Shown here in pieces: positions 35,360-46,012 of a DNA stretch of 64,000 nt (within the stretch, counting starts at the first letter, position 1; each line of letters starts with the position of its first letter). The position numbers and the translations under genes were made by a program. The notes beneath the pieces were generated by a model. That model was not told the DNA's origin. It did not search any database and saw nothing but the letters and a program-made list of their open reading frames with translations. The DNA is from Toxonevra muliebris (lineage: Eukaryota; Arthropoda; Insecta; Diptera; Pallopteridae): assembly GCA_963691655.1 (NCBI GenBank), contig OY829329.1, positions 53,767,408-53,831,407 of the forward strand. The letters run 5' to 3'.

Positions 35360-35960
35360 GTTTTGTTTTTACCCACAAACAAAAAAAATAATAATAATTT
35401 TGTGAGATTTTTAATTTTTTGACGAAAAACATAAAACTACTTTTATTTTTCGGATAAAAATAAAATTTATTTTGAGAGATGTTTTTTTTTATTTTTTGGA
35501 ATAAATTCAATAAATAGTTACCTTGTGGCTTTGAATTTTGGATAATAATAAAACTTATTTTAAGAGTTTTATTTTGAACTGGCAAAAATTAAAATTAGTT
35601 TTTGAGATTTTAAAAGAAAATTTTGTTTGGTGAATTAATTTTTTGAAATCCAAATAAAATTTATTTTGAGAGTTTTATTTTTTCTACCGAAAATAAAAGT
35701 TATTTTGTGAGATTTTTATTCTAGATGTCATTTTATGATTTTGACTCTTCTGACTACAATAAAAGTAACTTTAAAAATCTAAAATTTCTTGGAGAAAACT
35801 AAAATTAACTTTTATTTTATGACTTTGATTTTTTGAGTGAAAATAAAATTCATTTTTAGAATTTCATATTTTTGGACAAAATAGAGAAGTTCTTCTGTAA
35901 GACTTTTATTCTTTTTGGAAAAAATAAAAGCTGTTTCGGATTTTAATATGGAGAATAGAA
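35360..35960. repeat. AT-rich degenerate repeat, about 40-bp spacing
   Basis: A phrase like aaaataaaattattttgag recurs at about 35451, 35535, 35582, 35643, 35684, 35752, 35837 and 35917, mostly at one or two times about 40 bp. The units are strongly diverged and the borders are vague. Confidence 0.5.
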
Positions 35961-36309
35961 ACATACATTTCCTTTTAGGTGTTTTATTTATTTAGGCAAA
36001 AATAATAGTTGTTTTTGATTTCTACTTTTTCGACTATATTAAAAGTTATTTGAAGTTATATATAAACAGGTTAATGAACAAATGTTTTCATCACAACAAC
36101 AATGTATATAGAGACAGGCAAATCCGTTAAAAATTATTTTTTAATTTTTAGAACAAACTTTTGAATTATTTGGTGAGTTTTTTGTTATGATGAGGCAAAA
36201 ATAAAAACTATTTCGAGCAAATAGAAAATACTTTTCCCACAAATTATTATAGACATCAATTTTAGATACTAGCAATCGAAAAAATCTCTTCCTTCAACAC
36301 TATTAACCC

Positions 36310-36560
36310 TTGCAGCTTTTATCTGTGCTATGAAACGGAGAATATGGTACGACAAAACGTTCTGACTGCCGGAGTACAGCAAGGTTTTGTATTATGTAGG
36401 TCCCATGCTATTGAAAGCGGAGTGTTGGAGGTCAGAATGCTGACAAATACAATAGTGGAGTAGGCTATGTAGAAGACTCTGTTTCGGAAGTACTAAACAA
36501 CAGATTCGAGGACCTGAGTCTAGTATATAATGACGGCGTTGCTAGGATATGTCATTGAGA
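36310..36560 (+). pseudogene. Short non-LTR reverse transcriptase scrap
   Basis: The reading VRQNVLTAGVQQGFVL resembles the RT motif B (GVPQGSVLGP) region, and a shifted frame directly continues VGPMLLK. No motif A or catalytic Asp pair was found. The assignment rests on this one motif, so it is tentative. Confidence 0.45.
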
Positions 36561-36675
36561 AGTTATCACCCTTCATCCTGCCCCTTTTTAAGCACTAATC
36601 AGAAATCCAGATGTCCCACTACCAGTAATTAAGAAATATCCTCCCTTATTTCATCTTTCAGAACTAGATTCCTAG

Positions 36676-36718
36676 GTTCTAGGGAAAAATAATTAACAGT
36701 TTAATTTTTCCCTAGAAC
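36676..36718. repeat. Short perfect-stem hairpin
   Basis: The left half gttctagggaaaaat and right half tttttccctagaac pair over about 13-14 bp, followed by a weaker taattaa pairing, around a small loop. It could be a fossil of a palindromic insertion or a chance hairpin in AT-rich DNA. Confidence 0.6.
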
Positions 36719-36719
36719 A

Positions 36720-39342
36720 TAGAAACTTAAATTTCAAGTAATTTAATTTAAAGTTATTTAGAGTTCATCAAATGTTACACATTTTTTTAAACTTTGTTTC
36801 AAACATTTTAAACCTATGCTAATTGACTTATAAAAATTCAACATGAACTAAATATAATTTCAAATTCTTAAAATAATTATTTAGAAAACTTTTTCTTAGC
36901 TCGAAATATTATATTTTTGCAAACAAGAAACATAAAACCAAAAAAAAACAAAAAAAAAAAACAAATCAACTTGAATAATTTCGTACCTAAAAATATGCTA
37001 CTTTATTTTCACAAAAACAACGTTCACAAAAATACTTTCCAAAAATATTTAGAAATTCAAACAAAACAAGTAAACAAAACCAAAGTAATGTAAAAGAAGC
37101 AAAGCAGCAAATGAAAATTGCACAACACACACAGACACATTTCACTTTACCAGGATAATGCAAGGATTACGGCAGCTAATTATTAACAAGGACTTAAAAT
37201 GTTACGTGCGCTACAAGTTTCTGTGTTTGTTGCTGCTTTGCCAAAAGAGCGAAAATGTTGCATATAACACAAACGTTGGGATTACATATATACGTATAGG
37301 TATACATAAGTGTGTGTGTGTGTGTTTGTTTATAAATGCACTAAAGTGTGTATGTATGTGTGTATCTTTTGTGAGCTCTTGTATTTTCTGTTTGTGTTTA
37401 TTTAACGTGTATTCATGTGGTATTTTCTGTATACGTATACATAGAATATGCTTGCGTTTGTAAGTGATTTTATGAGAGTGTGTGTGTGTGTGTTTCGATG
37501 TCTAAGTTTGTGTCTTTGTGTGTGCATGTTTGTATTTTCTAAGCTTATTTCTCTGTTTTTGCTTTCTTTCGTGCTTGCTTGCTCGCTGTTGTTTTCTTTC
37601 TTTCTTTCTTTTCACATTTTAATCTCATTTAATTAAAAAGCGAAATGCAACTACTACTGCTACGTTGATCTAATGTAATGTGAGTAATATCCTTGCTAAG
37701 GATATACAAACTAATGTCGACTGGCGGCGGTGGGAAAGACTGCGTATATAGTATGTAATGTAAACAATGGCAAGGCAACTGCAACACAAATAAATAATAA
37801 TGTTTTGTAATATATCTTAACATTTTCTTCTTCATTTTGACTTAATTTTCACATTAGTTGCAGGAAAGCAGCAGCAGCAACAACAGCAAACCGAATCTTA
37901 GAAGAAATTGTTGCAATATATATTTGTAAAGAAAACTTTCAAGAATTTTTTAAGGGTTTTTTAAAGTTCATATTATCCTTGCTCGAACATTTCATTCGCA
38001 TATGTTTTATTTTACAGCTGCTCAGCGCGTATCATAAACATCATTAAATAAATAGTTTTACCCTTAAGATGTTTAGATTTTCCCACCCGCTCACACTTTT
38101 TTCTCTTTGTCATCAACGTATAATCTCATATTTATTTTCTAAAGCTTTCTCCCTCAATCTCACATATATGCTTATATATCCTTTTTTTATTTATTTTTTT
38201 ATTTTTTTTTGGTTTGGTAAATCCTTGTTGTTGCCAATAAAAATGCTTCACACACTGTCGCTTCTTTCAGTGCTGTGTGTTGTTATTCTTATTCTTAAAT
38301 GTTTTTATTGCTTTTGTCAGTTATTTTCACAGATTTTATGGATTTTGTTTTATTTTATTTTTCTGGTTTTATTTCAGTTTCTTCTTCTTCTTTTCAGTTT
38401 GAGTCTTTGAGTTCTATCGGGGTTGCCTATCTATACTTAGTACTATTTGTATGTCTTAATGTGTTTGAGGGTGTGTGTTTGAAGTGTTAAAAGTGTCCAA
38501 AAGTTTCGTAATGAGTTTATGAGTGAATTCAAAGTAGCTATTTTCGTTGGCTTTATGTTTGGTTTTGAAGTATGAATTATTAATTTAAGGATATTCGTTT
38601 AGGCAACGTAAGAAATTTAAATGATTTATCATAAATAAAAAAATATTCCGGGAAATTTTGGGTATTGGATTTATGTACTTGGTGAAAAAATACTAGGGTA
38701 ACTTAGCATATTTTAGTAAATTTCAATAAAAAAAACCTGGGGGGGGAAAAATGTCACTTTGAGTTGACTTTTTTGGCAAAATATGGAAGTTATTTCATTT
38801 ATTATGTTTGTAAAAATAACTTAATTCATTTGAGTCGCCCAATAAAATTTTCAAAAAAAATTGAGTTTTTTCGAGAATATGAAAAATTATTTTCGCTTAA
38901 AACTAAAAAGAAAATGTAACATTTAATTTCGCACGAAAAATCTTTACTTTCGCATTGAAAATAAAATAGGTATGGAAATTTTATCTACGGACAATGTTTC
39001 TCTATGTATAGACAAAATTCATCGATGAATAAAATGAAAAACATAAGAAATAAGTTTTATTTCAAACCCGGTATAAAAAGTCAAAAATATTAAAAATAAA
39101 AAATCCAAAAATAAACTTTAATGTTTATATTTAATGTTTATATTTAATCCAGGTCCCAAAAATAACGGTTATTTTTGGATGAAAAAAATAAAAAACTTTA
39201 AATAACTTAAATGATTGTATGTTTGCTCTAAAAAAAATTAAAGCCAACAAACATTTTCCATTCCATTTAAAAAAATAAAAGTTAAATATAAAAATCGTGC
39301 TTTAACATTTACCATAAAAATCAAAAAGTAAAAGATAATTCG
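36720..39342. other. AT-rich DNA with TG and T-rich tracts, no gene
   Basis: TG runs lie near 37312-37325 and 37478-37493, and poly-T/TTC tracts near 38180-38400. A 16-bp direct duplication, atgtttatatttaatg, is found near 39120. No gene signal was found. Confidence 0.5.
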
Positions 39343-39412
39343 TATACACATTGATTTGGCGTAAGTGTATACGAATTCGTATACCTATACGGCAAATCAA
39401 TTCTCAGGCAAC
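39343..39412. mobile_element. 76-bp palindrome family, degraded copy B
   Basis: The right arm (ggcaaatcaattctcaggca) matches copies A and C. The left arm keeps attgatttggcgtaagtgt but has lost the outer cgtcgcctgag part. The middle is diverged and contains cgtatacgaattcgtatac, itself nearly palindromic. Confidence 0.75.
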
Positions 39413-39835
39413 TATATAAAATTAATAAAGTCCGACGATGCCACAAGGATTACAGAGCTATTTTTAAGGCATATTCATTCAGTTTTATTTATTTCTGTAC
39501 GTTTTTTAAAAAGAAATATTCCAAATAACAGTTAAGACCCTTAATAAAATCTTAAAAATAAAAAAAAACCATTAGAAAGATCCTTTTTGAGTTAAAAACA
39601 AAAACAAATAGGAATAATCTAGTAAGTTAAAAGCAAGAGCATCATAGGTTTTTCCTAACACTCAATATATTAGACCATTATCTGATTGAGATCATATTCT
39701 AAGGCATGTATACGAAAAAAACTGGTCGACATTTTTTGTTATAAAAATTCTATTTTTTAAACAAAAACAGAAATTCACACATCAATGTGAGGTTATAATA
39801 GTAACTTTAAGAAAATTAAAAACTTTATTTATTTG

Positions 39836-39923
39836 ATTGGTGCGTATGCGAAAGATCGCAACTTTGACTTAACTCCAGCCATTAAACGTTGCACATCACG
39901 TCGGGACATTTGAGATGATACAG
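39836..39923 (-). pseudogene. C-terminus of older DD37E transposase
   Basis: The minus strand reads VSSQMSRRDVQRLMAGVKSK and ends in a stop after LRSFAYAPIK. This corresponds to the C-terminal helices seen at the end of the younger copy (SRADVQRLMWSFKRN) and continues the sequence broken off at 41297. The two pieces are separated by the inserted younger transposon. Confidence 0.85.
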
Positions 39924-40055
39924 TAAAGCGCGGTTCACGCAAAATTGGCACGCAGGAAAGTTGCTGTATCTTTTTAACCAGAACACTCAGAATAACAAAT
40001 AATGCATTAAATGATAAGTTTAATATTGTGTTTTAATACTATAATATTAAAAGAT

Positions 40056-41144
40056 TTAAATTTCTTTGTTTTGCAAAAAGTTCCGGGTATTCCTTTTAAA
40101 GGACCACATCAACCTTTGAACATCCGCTCTGGATACTTTTGCGGCTATTTGGTTCCATTTTAGTAACATTGAATTCACATTTTTGACAATACCTGCATTT
40201 TTCATCAACTTATATTTTGTAATAGCCCAGTATTTTTCGATCGGTCGAAGCTGAGGGCAATTGGGTAGATTCATATATTTGGGCACTACATCTACTTTAT
40301 TTGTCTGATACCAATCCATGGTTTTCTTAGAGTAGTGGCAACTGGTTAAATCAGGCCAAAACTTCACTGGCGAATGGTGGTGACGAACAAATGGCAATAC
40401 GTCGCCTGAGAATTGAATTGGCGTATGTGTATAAGTATTCCTATGCCTATACGCCAAATTAATTCTCAGGCGACGAATAGTCGTTTCGAAAGCCACTCTT
40501 TGATGTAAATATTAGACGTCATAGAAGAGGATGTCACAAATGCCCTGGATTTGAGACCACAGCTGCAAATAGCCTGCCACACCATTGCTTTCTTTGCAAA
40601 TTTATCCATTTTTATGTACTTGAATTTTGAGGGTACATTACCACGATTCGTTGCCATATAGAATTTTTGACCTGGAAGGTGTTTAAGATCAAATTTTACG
40701 TATGATTCGTCATCCACAATAATGCATCCATTGAATTTGGTCAAAATATTATTATAAAGAAGACGAGCCCTTTTTTCGGCCAGCAAATTCTGTTTGTCTG
40801 TTCTATTTGGATATTTTATAGCACGATAGCACTTTAGCCCAGCTTTTATGCGTATTCGTCTAGCAGTACTTTTGCTGGTATTGAATTTTTTGGCACGATC
40901 GCTATCCGATGGTTCGGGATTGCTTTTGATGGACCTCAAGATCTTTGCCTTTAATTTTAGGTTGGTGGTTCCCGTTTTGTTCACAACTTTTTTAGCTCTT
41001 TCAACAAGAGTTTCTTTATATCGTTTTATAACTCTACATACCGTTTTTTTTGGAGATATTTAACACTTTCGCAATCTTTGAACCAGACCAGGACGGATTT
41101 TCAATAAATTTATTTACAATCAATTTTCTATTTGCAGCTTCCAT
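40056..41144 (-). pseudogene. DD37E transposase, nearly intact
   Basis: The start at MEAANRKLIV is followed by an N-terminal HTH (WSGSKIAKVLNISKK), a second HTH-like part (DSDRAKKFNTSKSTARRI), IIVDDESYVKFDL (first catalytic Asp), KFAKKAMVWQAICSCG, KFWPDLTSCHYSKKTMDWY (second Asp) and PNCPQLRPIEKYW (Glu). Exactly 37 residues separate second Asp and Glu, the DD37E spacing known from the mosquito ITmD37E lineage. Lesions: an A7-to-A8-type one-base shift near 41050-41058 and the 80 bp added at 40400-40479 by the palindromic insertion. Removing both in count leaves 1008 nt, i.e. 335 codons plus stop, a normal size for the superfamily. No other stop was seen. Confidence 0.92.
40400..40475. mobile_element. 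76-bp palindromic mini-element, copy C
   Basis: The same 76-bp palindrome as copy A, with arms starting cgtcgcctgagaattgaatt. It is flanked by direct AATA at 40396-40399 and 40476-40479. It interrupts the transposase between KRL and PFVRHHH; taking out 76 bp and one AATA rejoins the frame, which proves a 4-bp target duplication here. Unlike copy A, AATA is not palindromic, so it cannot be part of the inverted repeat. Confidence 0.93.
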
Positions 41145-41714
41145 TGTGCACACAATCACCAACTTGCGATCAATTAATATGAACTGACGGTAACGGTATT
41201 GTAGACAAATCCCAGTAAAAAATTTGTTGTTCTTATGACTAGGGGCGACGTGGTGACCACAACAAAGCGTGCCAATTTGGCGTGAACCGCGCTTTAGTCC
41301 ACTTTTTCTGCAGCTGTTTCTCATTTTTGACCACTTGCTTCGTTTTTAGCAATTTCCTTTTCATTATAGCTCAATATTTTTCTATCGGCCGAATTTCTGG
41401 GCAATTTGGGGGATTGACATCTTTTGGAACAATTTGTACCCCTTTCTCTTTATACCACGTCATTGCCGTTTTGCCGTAATGGCAAATTACTAAATCTGGC
41501 CAGAAGAGGACAGGTGCCTTGTAAAGACGTACCATTGCCAGTAGACATTTTTGTAAGCACTCTTCTACGTAAAGTTTTTGGTTGATGGTACCAGTAGTGA
41601 CAAAAACTGCACTCATTATGCCGCATTGACAAATTGCTTGCCAAACCAAATATTTCTTCGCAAACTTGTCCACTTTCTTTAGCCACTTCCAGTTTTTCCT
41701 TCGGTAGTTAGTCG

Positions 41715-41909
41715 TTCGTGGTCGCTGTAGCTTAGTGGTTAGTGTGTTGGGCTGCTACGCAAAGGTGCCCGGGTTCATATCTCGGCACGCTCAAAAAAAA
41801 AAAATCAAAAATAGAAAATAAAAATTTTTTCTACTTGGCCAGCCAAGAGGTGCAACGGTATCACCTCTTGGCTGGAAATGGCAAACCTCCAAGAATAAAA
41901 AAAAAAATG
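41715..41909 (+). mobile_element. tRNA-like SINE with internal hairpin and A-tail
   Basis: The head has an A box tagcttagtgg (41728-41738) and a B-box-like ggttcatatct (41772-41782, diverged from the consensus ggttcganncc), then an A-rich linker, a perfect 14-bp-stem hairpin (41839-41875) and a terminal A run. It interrupts the HTH region of the older DD37E transposase. Target duplications were not resolved. It differs from the SINE at 25805 in its body and tail. A solitary tRNA pseudogene is less likely because of the compact composite and the A-tail. Confidence 0.72.
41839..41875. repeat. Perfect 14-bp stem hairpin in the SINE
   Basis: ccagccaagaggtg pairs fully with cacctcttggctgg around the 9-nt loop caacggtat. 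Within a polymerase III transcript this would form a strong RNA stem-loop. Confidence 0.9.
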
Positions 41910-42521
41910 TCTATGGAAAGCTTGCAATTTTTAAACTTTTAGCAATGTCTTTATGTGACATATGTGGAAAATGTTGATTTTTGCGTGCAATTATATCGCG
42001 CGTGCTTAAATTCGATGAACTCATTTTGCGTAATGTAAAAAAATCAGAAAAAATAATGATGCAGAAATGTAAAACGGAAAAAACCCTAAGAATTAATAAC
42101 AGCAACATTTGCTGTAACTGTCATATTTGAATTAATACAACATGCTTACTGTGATCAGCTTTTTCGTATACATACCTTGTGAGATATTTATCGGGAAGGG
42201 AAGGGCTTATCCCCATAACCCCCATAGATCCTATAGTGTATTGACCCAGATAGTGGAAAGAACAAATTTTGAAGAAAAATTTTAAAGGAGGAAAGTAAAA
42301 GCTGAATTTTAACCCTAAAATCGCCGCTCTAATGGAACATTCAGTGTTATAAAAAATATATCACTTCGATTTTATCTCTTAATCACCATGCCTGTCAATG
42401 CCTGTCTCGCTTTGGAGACAATATTGAAAAATGTTTTTGGGCCCGCAATATGAGCGAATTGTACATGAAATTTGACATATCCCCCATCTACGACTATTCT
42501 TATGCCTCATTGCTAACTTAA

Positions 42522-42959
42522 CATAACTTTGTTCTAGAAAAACTAAAGATTAAGGAACATAATAGCCTTTTAGGATGTGCAAGAAATGCACAGTATCATG
42601 ACGTCTATCCGTACCTGAACCACAACATTACGCCATATTTCTTCGGCCCATACTCTACTGCCCAAATCAGTACTATCTTTAAGGCAAGATGTGGTCTGCT
42701 CAACGTTGGTGGTAATGTTTTTATTAACATTAATCATGATGTATGCACAATTTGCAACCAGGGAGAAGTAGAAAACACATATCATTTAATCGGAAAGTGT
42801 CCAATTTTTAATACTATACGACAAAACTGTCTCGGTAAAAGATTTCTTACTATTGGGGAATTCTATAATTTTCTTGATGGCAAAAATTTTAACGCGCTGT
42901 ATAATTACTTAAGGAATTGTTTAGGATATAGAGAACTACTTATGAATGAATTCTTTTAA
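42522..42959 (+). pseudogene. Non-LTR ORF2 C-terminal fragment, open without ATG
   Basis: One frame stays open for 145 codons with no start codon near its beginning. It reads LLGCARNAQYHDV, PYSTAQISTIFKARCGLLNVG and then a C-x2-C-x9-H-x4-C knuckle (CTICNQGEVENTYHLIGKC) followed by PIFNTIRQNC, and ends in a stop. This is the usual C-terminal end of ORF2 in several LINE clades. There is no RNase H before it and no reverse transcriptase in the 300 bp upstream, so the clade is uncertain. The open frame suggests a fairly young fragment. Confidence 0.75.
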
Positions 42960-42960
42960 T

Positions 42961-44699
42961 TGCTCAAAATGTGCAATGTACCAATATTGTATTATTAATT
43001 ATCAGTATTATTATTTTTTTATTATATAAGCCAGCCTGACACACAACAGATATTGTTATGTCAGATATAATGTACGGTTTGCTTGCAACCTGTGCATTAT
43101 TTGATTTTTTTTCTGAATTTTGCTTGATATCTATGTACCTACCATGCCTGTCAGTTTTCAGAAGACTTCCACTGAAATTCATATAACCAATGATGCAGTG
43201 ACAAGTAACGAATGTTCATATCCAGCTGCTTGTGGGTCGTGGTAATATCCTTCATCAACATGTTGCTGCAACATTTTTACGATATATAAGATTGAAGAGC
43301 ATAGCACAAGGAAATAATATTCTTTTATTTTTTGTTGAATTTGGCAATGCTATTTGAAACTCGCTCTTAAGTTGTGAAGTAAATATTATAGCCATAGTGT
43401 TGTACAAGAATATGTAAGTATATATACCAGAGCACTTACTTCATTGAAGATAGTAGTAAAAAGGCAAGCAAATAAGCAGGACATGTTATAGATACCAGTA
43501 TAGGAAAGAATGCATGTTATTGTTTATAAAATTTACGTAGAAGCATTAAAAATAAAGAATAATAACAAATATTGAAATGGAAGAAATTATGAAAATTTCA
43601 CTTTGGCTTTTTCTGCCAACGAAGAATAAAGAAATTATTAGGTAGTGCCAAGTCCTCAATATAGTTTGGGTTGTTATTTGGTTAACCTTTATCGTGAGAT
43701 CTAGGTATGAAAACAATTTCTTAGATTTAGAAATGATTTGTCTAATGAGAAAAGCCTTGCTCTAGTTAGATTTATACAGGTGGGTATGAAAAGTAAGGGA
43801 AGTATTTGCTGCTATAACATTCAAAGTTATTTTATTTTTTGGTGATTTACACATAGTTCTAGAGAGTTTTTCTAACAGCTTTTCCTCTGAACTTATCAAA
43901 CAAATGGTGTTAATCAACTTTGAAATGCATTTAAATTCAATTTGACAATTACTGGTTGATACTTTGATTAATGAATTTTTAAATTTGTTCATTATTTTAA
44001 CTAATTAGTTTGTGACATAATTTATAAAATATATTAAAATGTTTTTTGTTTTCACACGTGATTACGTGAGATAATATGTGAAAACACATTGTCAAATATA
44101 TGCAGAAAAACAAATCAACAGATAAACCAATTTTATTTATTATCTATGGATACTACAATTTTGCTAGTGTATGCTTTTGTGTGGGTGAGTAATATTTTAA
44201 TTAAAAATATTTAACCACAAATTAAAGTATTAAATACTGATTGCTAAACAAACACACAAACAAAAAAATGTATAAAAAAGAAACAAAAAAAAGGAAAAAT
44301 GTAATAAAAAAACAACAACAAATTGTGCATGCAAAATTTACAACCACAAAACACATAAAAACTTTAAATCAATAAATTCAAATAAATGCGGTTAAATGTA
44401 ATGGAATTGATTAAGTAAAGTGTAAAAATTACAATTATCCAATAAAATTGAAAACATCAGAATTTTCTTTTTTACAAAACATTTTTTATTAAATTTAATA
44501 TAATTTTAAAGTCAATTTATTTTTTTCGCTCTTCGCCATAGTTATTTATAAATTCTCATTCACTTAACATTCAACTATTAAACTGAAACTTCCTCAAAAT
44601 TCTAGAGACACACTCAACAACAAAGACGACAATGAGGACAAAGACAAGACGAGACGTTAATTTCTTTCACTATCTTCGTCTATCGTCTCAACTTGTATA
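42961..44699. other. AT-rich DNA, no gene recognised
   Basis: No motif or element end is supported. AT-rich, with A-runs around 44270-44310. Confidence 0.5.
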
Positions 44700-44701
44700 T
44701 A

Positions 44702-46010
44702 AGGAGTGAGATTGAAAAAATCTTAACATATATAAAATTCAATAATTTTTAAATGGTTGATCTTAGAGTTTTGATTTTTTTTTTATTTAATTGATAATAT
44801 TTTACAAGTTACAGAAAAATATAACTTTTATAGTTCTAACCACTATTTATGAACTCGTGGACCTTTTTTGCTAAGCCTTCCATTAGAGATTTGACAGTTG
44901 TTTCAGACACCTTTTTGGAACAGTTTGGCCAACTCCTTTTAAAATCTTCGATATTTTGGGACACCTTTTTTGTGCTCTTTAAGTTTATTTTCACAAGAGC
45001 CCAATATCTCTCCACTGGTCTTAGCTCCGGACAATTTGGAGGATTGGCCTCTCTTGGTACAAAAACTATGTTATTACTTTGGTAACACTCCAGAGCTTTC
45101 TTGCCATAGTGACCGTAGTGACATGATGCCAAATTGGGCCAAAAATATGTGGACACATTGTGCTCTCTTATGAAAGGAAGAAGTCTTTTTTTCAAACATT
45201 CTTTGATGTATATTTCGGTATTTATAGAGCCCACTGTAACAAATGACTTGCTTCTTTTGCCGCAACTGCATATAGCTTGCCATACCAGGAATTTTTTAGG
45301 AAATTTTTTGTCTGCTTTTGGATTCTAAATTGTTCTTCTACATTTCCTCGAGCATCAGCAACACAAAAATTTTGACCCGGAAGCTGCGTAAAATCTGCCA
45401 GTACATACGTTTCGTCGTCCATTATACAACATGAATATTTTTGTATGAAATTCGATTTTAATTTCCGAGCCCTACTTTTGACGTCTACATTTTTTGCAGC
45501 ATTCCTGTCTGGAACTTTTTGGACTTTTTATGTTTTCAAACCTGCATTGGCTTTAACTTTTCGCACCAAATAGTCAGAGCACTGGGCGAACCGGGCAGCT
45601 TTTCTACCAGATATGTTCGGAGATATTTTCAATATACTTTCTATTTTCTTGGCTTTCCCAATATCATGTGGTCCTTGTTTTCTTCCCGAACCAGGTTTCC
45701 TATCAATGGTCAAATTCTCCTGAAACTGTTTAATAACATTGGAAACAGTGTGACGGCAGACCTTCAATTTTTTGGCCAATTTTTTGTAGGACCAATTTGA
45801 ATTTTTTTGAAAATGTTTAATAATTTTAAGGCGAACTTGTTTTTCTTCACTCATTTTGATCAAACTCACAATAAATCAACATGTTTGTCATTAAAAATAA
45901 CAACTGACATATTTTTCAAAGATAACTAGATCAAAGAAATTTTTAAATTTTACACCCCAAAAAATTAAATTAGGTAAAACGTTTGTTAAGATTTTTTCAA
46001 TCTCACTCCT
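44702..46010 (-). mobile_element. Third DD37E Tc1/mariner-type transposon
   Basis: Perfect 27-bp inverted ends (aggagtgagattgaaaaaat and onward) and TA at 44700-44701 and 46011-46012. The length of 1309 bp is the normal size for the group. The transposase inside (44836-45854) is broken and catalytically altered, yet the ends are perfect, so the element moved recently or is kept by cross-mobilisation. Confidence 0.92.
44836..45854 (-). pseudogene. DD37E-family transposase, catalytically altered
   Basis: From MSEEKQVRLKIIKHF: HTH (NWSYKKLAKKLKVCRHTVSNVIKQF), GRKQG linker, second HTH-like part, then a stop after AGLKT near 45528. The next block reads CCIMDDETYVLADF (first catalytic Asp), a frameshift near 45320-45330, then KFLVWQAICSCGKRSKSF, TYFWPNLASCHYGHYGKKA and PNCPELRPVERYW (Glu). 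The second catalytic Asp is replaced by Asn, and a three-residue duplication (HYG/GHY) stretches the Asn-to-Glu spacing to 40 residues. It ends at a stop at 44836. Inactive for at least three independent reasons. Confidence 0.9.
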
Positions 46011-46012
46011 TA

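Larger units (their letters stand above)
39926..41294 (-). mobile_element. Young DD37E Tc1/mariner-type transposon
   Basis: Inverted repeats of 28 bp with one mismatch (left aagcgcggttcacgcaaa, right read inward aagcgcggttcacgccaa) are flanked by TA at 39924-39925 and 41295-41296. The length of 1369 bp includes a 76-bp palindromic insertion with its 4-bp duplication. It inserted into the transposase of the older element 39711-42168. The transposase has only two visible lesions (see 40056-41144). Confidence 0.92.
41297..42030 (-). pseudogene. Older DD37E transposase, N-terminal and catalytic parts
   Basis: On the minus strand: MSSSNLSTRDIIARK with SHKDIAKSLKIAS (HTH region, about 41915-42030), then the SINE, then TTEGKTGSG, and after an internal deletion KFAKKYLVWQAICQCG, VLFWPDLVICHYGKTAMTWY (second Asp) and PNCPEIRPIEKY (Glu; followed by a stop where Trp is expected), KRKLLKTKQVVKN. 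Asp-Glu spacing is 37 residues. The first catalytic Asp region is deleted. The frame changes around 41660-41690. Confidence 0.85.
39711..42168 (-). mobile_element. Older DD37E Tc1/mariner-type element (host of nest)
   Basis: Outer ends match as inverted repeats (left tacgaaaaaaactggtcg, right read inward tacgaaaaagctgatcac) and TA lies outside both (39709-39710, 42169-42170). Its minus-strand transposase is split by a younger DD37E element (39926-41294) and a SINE (41715-41909). Without those inserts it is only about 0.9 kb, so it was also internally deleted between the HTH region and the catalytic domain. The evidence for the split is direct: the protein runs out at the TA at 41295-41296 and resumes on the far side of the younger element at 39923. 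Confidence 0.87.

Noticed and set aside
41720..41790. Possible tRNA gene
   Set aside because: The B box is diverged and the sequence is followed by a SINE-like hairpin and A-tail inside a transposon.
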